This document shows positions 58,447 to 64,000 of a DNA stretch of 64,000 nucleotides, in pieces (positions within the stretch are counted from its first letter, which is position 1; each line of letters starts with the position of its first letter). A program made the position numbers and the translations under genes. Origin of the DNA: Gnetum montanum (taxonomy: Eukaryota > Streptophyta > Gnetopsida > Gnetales > Gnetaceae). The stretch lies in the NCBI GenBank assembly GCA_015680685.1, contig MNCI01008068.1, positions 382,115 through 446,114 on the forward strand. Direction: 5' to 3'. Under the pieces are notes generated by a model, which did no database searches, was not told the DNA's origin, and saw only the letters and a list, made by a program, of their open reading frames with translations.

Positions 58447-59577
58447 AGCCTTAGATCCTATTTCCATGTTCATTTCCTCCTTAGATTGAGAGGGTTGCTA
58501 TCCTTCATCATCATCCTGGATTTGAGGATGAACATGTTTCTTAATGTCCATCACCCTCTTATTTAGAGCGGTGATAATAGAGCTAACCTATTACAATACT
58601 GAAGGAATTTTCTACTGAGTGGATTGGAGCTCCTGAAGATGGGACTAAACTTCATTGCAAAAGCCATGGAGCTCACTAGGTTTAGGTTCCAAGGAAAAAT
58701 TAGGCTCCTTGGACTTTTGGATGAATGGCCCAACTTTGGTGTAGATCCTCAATGGTTCAGTGAAGGGGTCCTTCTCTAGGATAGAAAGATGCACTTTTGT
58801 ACCCATCTACAACTCAGGAACACCACATTTCATAGGATCCTCAAGATGAAAAAAGGAAATCACAACTTTAGAGCATCACCATTGGAGTAGTAGATGAGGC
58901 ACCTAATTGAGAGGTAAGCAAAATTTGCTTCCTTCACATACTTTAGCACCTTCATCACTTAAGAGTGTAAGGCTGAGTACATAGGTGGTATGAGTCGATG
59001 GAAGGATGTTAGTTACAATCATCATTGTCATCACCTTGTGCTTCGGTCGAAGGTTCAAAAAGTGTAGGCCCTAATTTTGTAGCTGGCCACTATCATTGTC
59101 ACCAATAAATTGTTAAAATAGTTCATACTTTTCTTTATTTCTTGCCTTTGGTATGAAGATGTCATTGCCTTGGGCTAGTAGTTTGAACGATTCTTGTGGG
59201 TTGGTTGTTGTGACCTTCATGCGTGTCTTCTGAATTGAAGACACCAAGTAGCACTTCTAAGTATCATTCTTGGATAAGTAACATTTAAGGTTCTAGTAGA
59301 ATTCCAAAACCTCCTCTTGCACATACCAATCAAGAGGTGGTTGGACAAAAACCTTACAACCCATAGCCTCCAACTACTAGAGCACTACCATGTCTATGTG
59401 GTTGAACGACTCTGTGTAGTCAACCTCTAGGTGCCATGGAGTGATTTTCAACTGTTTGCTCCTAGGTGGCTAAAAATAAACTAAGACATTTAACAAATGA
59501 AAATTATCTATGGTGTCTTGCATTAGACCCATACCTAAACCTTTTCTTTAGTGCTACTTGACTTGACCATTTATGCT
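58447..59577 (-). pseudogene. Extra ORF downstream of pol, element III
   Basis: From an ATG near 59577 on the minus strand, one main frame reads 'SKQLKITPWHLEVDYTESF', 'PPLDWYVQEEVLEFY' and 'SIQKTRMKVTTTNPQESFKL'. It continues 'NLRPKHKVMTMMIVTNILP' (~59060-59000) and 'GSKFCLPLN.VPHLLLQW', then after a shift 'ITALNKRVMDIKKHVHPQ' and an acidic Gln/Ser tail ending near 58447. The middle part resembles the putative plant transposon / ATHILA ORF1-type domain found in many plant retroelement proteins. Stops are mainly TAG/TAA at likely CAG/CAA. Role unknown. Confidence 0.55.
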
Positions 59578-61507
59578 AATGAAGTAGGGAAGAAAAAGGG
59601 TTTTCATGAGGCCTAAACTATTAAAGGATAAGGATAAAAAGGAAAAATTGGAGCCTTGCTACCGTGGCCTGCATTGTTGATCTTTTCTTCATCACTCTAC
59701 CCCCTTTCCCTCACCATGCTATCTTTTGACCTAACCATGTTTTTGCTTGACTTGAAGCTTATGATGTGGCTTGACCAAGTCTTACCACATGATAATGGAG
59801 GGAGAATGTGCATGATTTTAGTAGGGAAATGGTTTATAATGAAAATCATGACCTTGGGAATGTTTATTTGATATATTTTTAGGTAGTCAATCCATATCAT
59901 GGCCTTGATTAGGCTCGATAAAATTTAGGTTGATTTGTATTATTGCATCAACATAGATCGATATAGTATAAGTTCAAGTTGCAAACATATTGATGCTCAT
60001 TAAATCCACATTGATAAAAATCGAGGCATTCAAAAAATTCAAGAACATATTGATACCTATCGCTCTAGACAATGAAGATTAATATATATATTGATTCTCA
60101 TTGTGATCACATTAATAAAAATTGAGGCATTTGAAAGCTTTTCAATCTTATTGATTCTTATCGATCTAGGCTATGAAGATTGATATGCATGTCAAATTTC
60201 ATCGAAGTTGTGTTTTTTAGATGCAAAATATTCTTGGGAATTTACTCCTATTCAATCTTGAACAAGCTGGTTGATGTCTATCAATATGTTGGCATTGATT
60301 TACATTGATTAGATTAAAAATTAGTTTGATAACCTGAAACTTTAGTACCATTGTATCAAATTTGGTCGCTGAAATCGATGGATCATGATTCATTATTTTA
60401 GTGAGACATTGAGACCATGATGTCCCTAAATACTAGGTAAATAGGATGTTTTTATTTTATCTATATACATTGATACTTTGATATTATATTGAAATTTATA
60501 TAGATCCTGATTGCCCTAAATCAAGACAATCGATACCAATTGATATCATTTTATCTATAGACAATATACATATGGTTATTCCTCTCTTGATAATGAATCC
60601 TTATTATTGAATATGAGTTCACATATAACTTGATTAGGAAGGCCCTTCCTAGGATTAATTAAGCTTAACATCATCTCACAATGTTTGCTTCATTAGGTGA
60701 AAGAATGTCTTATAAACTCAAGGTCTAAACCTTTTCCATGATTTAAGGATTCAAGATGCATTACTTACATCTAACTCATTCCCTAACCTATTCTTGGCTT
60801 AGCTTCCAAGTTGGTTATACGCTACTAACATATCCTATATTAATTGGTTATCCCCTTCCTAGGTGTGTAACATACCTTGGTTAATTAGCAAAGATTAATT
60901 ATTAAAAAGAGATATGGTCAAAGGATAGACCAAAAGAAAAAATTACCTTGGGTTTTATATATCCAAATGATTAAGAGGGTACCAAAGGCAATGGGTGAAC
61001 AATGTTAGTATCCATTATTGGCCATAGTAGGGATCTTAACCACTGACACTTATGGAAGACATCATGAGAAACATAAGGAAAACCAATGCATAAAAGTACC
61101 ACTAGTCAAAAGAGATGATCATGAAAAAGAAAAATGGGAAGATAAATCAAATATAAGGAAGAGAAATAGAAAAAGCTAAAGAATGAGAGAAAAAGAAAAT
61201 AAAATGATAAGCTTAGGGGTACAAAAAAATAGAAGCAAAGGAACCAAAGAAACAAAGTAATAGAAATGATTAGAAGTGGTGGTGGCCATTAAGATACTGA
61301 CTATGGAGGAATCAATTTTTCGCTACCTATGGTATACCCTAGTTCTAAGGTAGTGGCATCATAATGTGATTTGCAATTGCTACCTGACCCTTAAACACTC
61401 TACTAATAGAAGAGAGTTCTTATGGGATGTTTGAAATTATGAGCTTGAAGAATTGCCCCAACTATAAGATTGTTGTGGGAGTGTGGCTTGGCTCATGATT
61501 AGACTAT
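59578..61507 (-). other. Spacer between integrase and extra ORF, element III
   Basis: No gene. A ~100-bp repeat occurs at 59945-60240, with 'cacattgataaaaatcgagg' near 60007 and 'cacattaataaaaattgagg' near 60107. The rest is rich in 'atcgat/gatatc'-like words. Open frames at 59656-59871 and 59697-59900 overlap on opposite strands and are not genes. Confidence 0.45.
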
Positions 61508-62690
61508 TTATGTGATGACATAAGAGTATTGTTGATTAAGAGCTAGGATTCCTAATGAGTCTTTATAATGTTTTTTAGTATTGGTGGGATAAGTGGGATC
61601 ACTTAGCTCTACTAATTCATCTTCTCTATGTTCTTCAAGGTGATGTTGATAGTATAACTTAAGTATCTGTCCATTGATGAGGAATGTGGTTGAGGAATCA
61701 TCCATACGTGATATCAAGACACTTCCATTAGCATGGGGTTGGACAAAAAAATAAAGATCTTTCAACCTAGTTGTTAACTTCCTTGGAAATTTACGTAATC
61801 TCATATTATACATAAGGACTTTATCACCTATAAAAAAGTGTTTTTAAAAGATATTCTAGTCATGGAAGGTTTTCACTTGTTTCTTTACAATATTTTGTTT
61901 ATTAAGAGAATGTAGCTGTATTTTGTCAAGTTCATGAAGTTGGTTGATTTGAGTGATTCGGTTTATGTCTTCATCAAAATGGAGTTGTTGCGCTAATCAC
62001 AAAGATTGATATTTCAATTCAATTAGTAGATGACATAAATTACCATAAACCAATTGATATGGTGAGTATCTTAAACTTGGTTTATAAGTAATCCTATAAG
62101 CCCAAAGTACATCTTGCAATTTTTTAGACCAGTCCTTCCCTTTAGTACATAGAGTCTTTGTTAATATATTTAAGATAATTCCATTAGAATTTTCAACTTG
62201 GACATTTTTTTGAGGATGATAGGTAGTAGCTACCTTATGTTAGACACGAGAAGACTTAAGGAATTTTTTAATTATTTTATTTACAAAATGGGTTCCTTGA
62301 TCACTAATGATCACTTATGGAGTTTCAAAAAGTGTTAAAATATTTTCTCTAAGGAATGCTACAACTATCTTAACATCATTTTTTGGGATGGCTTTTGCTT
62401 TTATCCATTTTATGACATAGTAGATACAAACCAAGATGTATTGGCATCCATTAGATGATGGAAATGGTCCTAAAAATTCTATACCCCATACATTAAATGG
62501 TTCTATTATTAAAATTTGTTTTAAGGGCATTTCATTTTTTTTGTTATGGCTCCAATTTGTTGACATTTATCACATTCTTGCATGTACTTATGTGTATCTT
62601 TAAAAATTGAGGGCTAATAAAATCCACTTTGAAGGATTTTCATAGCAGTATATTTTCCATCAAAGTGGCCATCTCCTAAATCATCATGGC
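61508..62690 (-). pseudogene. Integrase ruin, element III
   Basis: The zinc-binding part at ~62690-62560 shows 'GDGHFDGKYTAMK' and '[10 protein letters not shown]'. A shift in a T run near 62540 leads to the core: '[15 protein letters not shown]' in 62315-62566, where the first catalytic Asp reads Glu; then 'ISDQGTHFVN' (Asp) and 'NVQVENSNGI' (Glu). After 'DWSKKLQDVLWAYRITYK' the C-terminal domain is the open frame 61508-61813 ('YNMRLRKFPRKL', 'TTFLINGQILKLYYQHH'), an Athila-like ending. Rather few stops. Confidence 0.85.
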
Positions 62691-62694
62691 ACAT

Positions 62695-63400
62695 TTATAG
62701 AACTTCTTGTTGTTCATTTTGAGTCACACATCTTCTTGATATATTATCTTTATAGATTTGATAAAGATATGGGCTACTCCAAATGAACCTAGATATGGTG
62801 TGCAAGAAAGATTTTCTTTCTTCCATAGTCCAATTGGTATGGATTTTCATAGTGGCTAGATAATTGGATAGGTCATCAAGCCAAGGATGCTTTCTTGTAG
62901 AAAAGTGTTGTTCATTAAGGAATTCATCATTAAATATTTCTTGTGTTCTACTCTCATTGGTAGTTTCTAGCCTTGAAATATTATCTACTACTACATTTTT
63001 CCTACCTCTTTTATTTAAAATATCAAATTGAAATTCTTGAAGTAATAAACACCATCTCATTAACCTTGCATTTTTTAGTTTCTTTGTAGCTAAGAATTTA
63101 ATGGTTGCATGATTAGTATATACTCTACTTGCATACCCTATTAAATAATGTATAAATTCTTCTAGAGCATATACAATAGCTAATAGTTCTTTTTCTATAG
63201 TTGTGTAATTCACTTGGGCTTGGTCTAGACTTTTGGATACATAATAAATCATTTGTGGTTTATTATTAATATATTGTCCTAAAATTGCCCATACTACAGT
63301 GTCAGTAGCATCACATATTAAGTCAAATGTGAACTCCTAATTAGATGCAATTAATATAAGGATGCTAATTTTTTCAATTCTAAAAATGCTTATTTATAAT
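62695..63400 (-). pseudogene. RNase H ruin, element III
   Basis: The open frame 62695-63252 (185 aa) covers most of it: 'VNYTTIEKELLAIVYALEEF' (Glu present), 'SRVYTNHATIKFLATKKLK' (Asn where the catalytic Asp is expected), 'NVVVDNISRLE' (last Asp present), then the linker to integrase with 'LDDLSNYLATMKIHTNW'. Upstream of 63252 the first catalytic region is broken by frameshifts. It is the longest undamaged coding stretch in the window. Confidence 0.85.
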
Positions 63401-63407
63401 CCTTAGT

Positions 63408-64000
63408 CTAAATAAATGAAATATCTTTTTCCAAGAGCATATGTAATGGTGTAGCAATTTTTGAAAAGTCTTTGATAAACCTCCTATAATACCTAGCATG
63501 TCCTAGAAATGATTGAAGATTCTTTAAATTATTTGGAGTTGGAAGTGTAGATATGACTCTTATTTTCTCATCATCCATTCTTATCACATCTTTTGAAATA
63601 ACATGTCCTAACACTATGTCACTCGTAACTGTCAAGTGACTCTTTTCCCAACTTAATTTTAAATTTTTATTAATACATCTATCTAAGACATGTTTAAGAT
63701 ATTTTAATATTTCATCATAAGTATTCCCATATACTAAAAAATCATCCATATACTAAAAAATCATCCATAAAGACTTCCACATAATCTCATATCAGAAAAT
63801 ACTGAGATCATGGCTCTTTGGAAAATAGCTGGTGCATTGCAAAGGCCAAAAGGCATTCATTTATAAGAAAAAATTTCATAAGAACATGCAAAGGTTGTTT
63901 TATGCTGATCTTTAGGGGCAATATCTACTTGATTGTAGCCACTAAATCCATCCAAAAAATAGTGATATTTATGTTCCTCTAACTATTCCCAAATTTGATA
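63408..64000 (-). pseudogene. Reverse transcriptase ruin, element III (runs off window)
   Basis: Palm residues at 64000-63770 read 'FLDGFSGYNQVDIAPKDQHK' and 'MPFGLCNAPAIFQRAM'. The active site 'VEVFMDDFLVYG' follows near 63775, but a 19-bp direct duplication (63732-63750 and 63751-63769) repeats the MDD-coding stretch and shifts the frame. The open frame 63408-63749 starts at the second MDD and holds the thumb: 'KNLKLSWEKSHLTV', 'LQSFLGHARYYRRFIKDFSK' and 'ATPLHMLLEKDISF'. A one-base shift also precedes the motif near 63790. Confidence 0.88.
63732..63769. repeat. 19-bp tandem duplication in RT active site
   Basis: Two perfect copies of tactaaaaaatcatccata, head to tail. On the coding strand it duplicates the MDDFLV codons and shifts the frame by one base. 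Confidence 0.95.

Larger units (their letters stand above)
58447..64000 (-). mobile_element. Athila-type element III, minus strand, partial
   Basis: Minus-strand order from the right window edge: RT, RNase H, integrase, a ~1.9-kb spacer, an extra ORF. The layout equals element II (pol, spacer, extra ORF). The pol wording ('MDDFLVYG', 'GIEFLGPF', 'TTFLINGQILKLYY' at the integrase end) is Athila-like. The 5' part lies outside the window and the 3' LTR was not identified. Confidence 0.75.

Noticed and set aside
1-64000. tRNA, rRNA or organellar insertions.
   Set aside because: No cloverleaf-compatible tRNA sequence, rRNA-like conserved block or plastid/mitochondrial gene was recognised on either strand by reading; a covariance-model search was not possible.

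Overview
The window looks like nuclear DNA from a large, repeat-rich seed-plant genome. It is strongly AT-rich, every protein resemblance I can find but one is to plant Ty3/gypsy LTR retrotransposons, there are GT-AG introns, and there is no operon-like or compact gene arrangement. The heavy conversion of CpG/CHG to TG/CA, with many in-frame TAG stops where CAG would be expected, fits old, methylated, deaminated elements. A gymnosperm or a large-genome monocot would fit; the sequence alone does not decide. No tRNA, rRNA or intact host gene was seen. One undetermined base (n) lies at 2020.

Layout. 1-2089: 3' end and 3' LTR of an Athila-type element (I), the least decayed DNA here. 2090-10841: a plus-strand Tat-lineage element with RT, two RNase H domains and integrase in ruins, a 3' UTR with ~300-bp repeats, and a ~3.8-kb LTR with ~200-bp hairpin repeats. 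10842-16480: a minus-strand Tat element (A) with its 3' LTR, integrase, two RNases H and RT. 16480-31570: a second copy of the plus-strand Tat 3' UTR and LTR, split at 19180-30824 by a complete Athila-type element (II, 19185-30819) that has both LTRs, a target-site duplication, a tRNA-Asp primer site, gag, protease, RT, RNase H, integrase and a long extra ORF. 31571-38001: mostly unrecognised, with a minus-strand Athila-type gag ruin. 38002-42105: 5' LTR, primer site and gag of a plus-strand Tat-like element (C), cut off by minus-strand element B. 42106-56602: element B, with 3' LTR, a ~190-bp palindrome-bearing tandem array, an antisense multi-exon gene ruin (46470-52200), protease and gag. 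56760-57390: another plus-strand gag fragment (D). 58447-64000: minus-strand Athila-type element III with RT, RNase H, integrase and a downstream extra ORF, running off the window.

The most unusual item is the plus-strand, intron-bearing gene ruin lying antisense inside element B. Its second and third readable exons resemble the plant FCP1/NIF-type (HAD-fold) phosphatase domain and the segment that follows it. They are followed by a retroelement-like domain, a coiled coil and an acidic tail. Several introns splice in frame on paper. An antisense position would let introns survive passage through the element's RNA. All copies here are broken, so what is visible is an archive of the system and not an active one. 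Coordinates of domains in decayed regions are approximate, and all homology calls are by eye.
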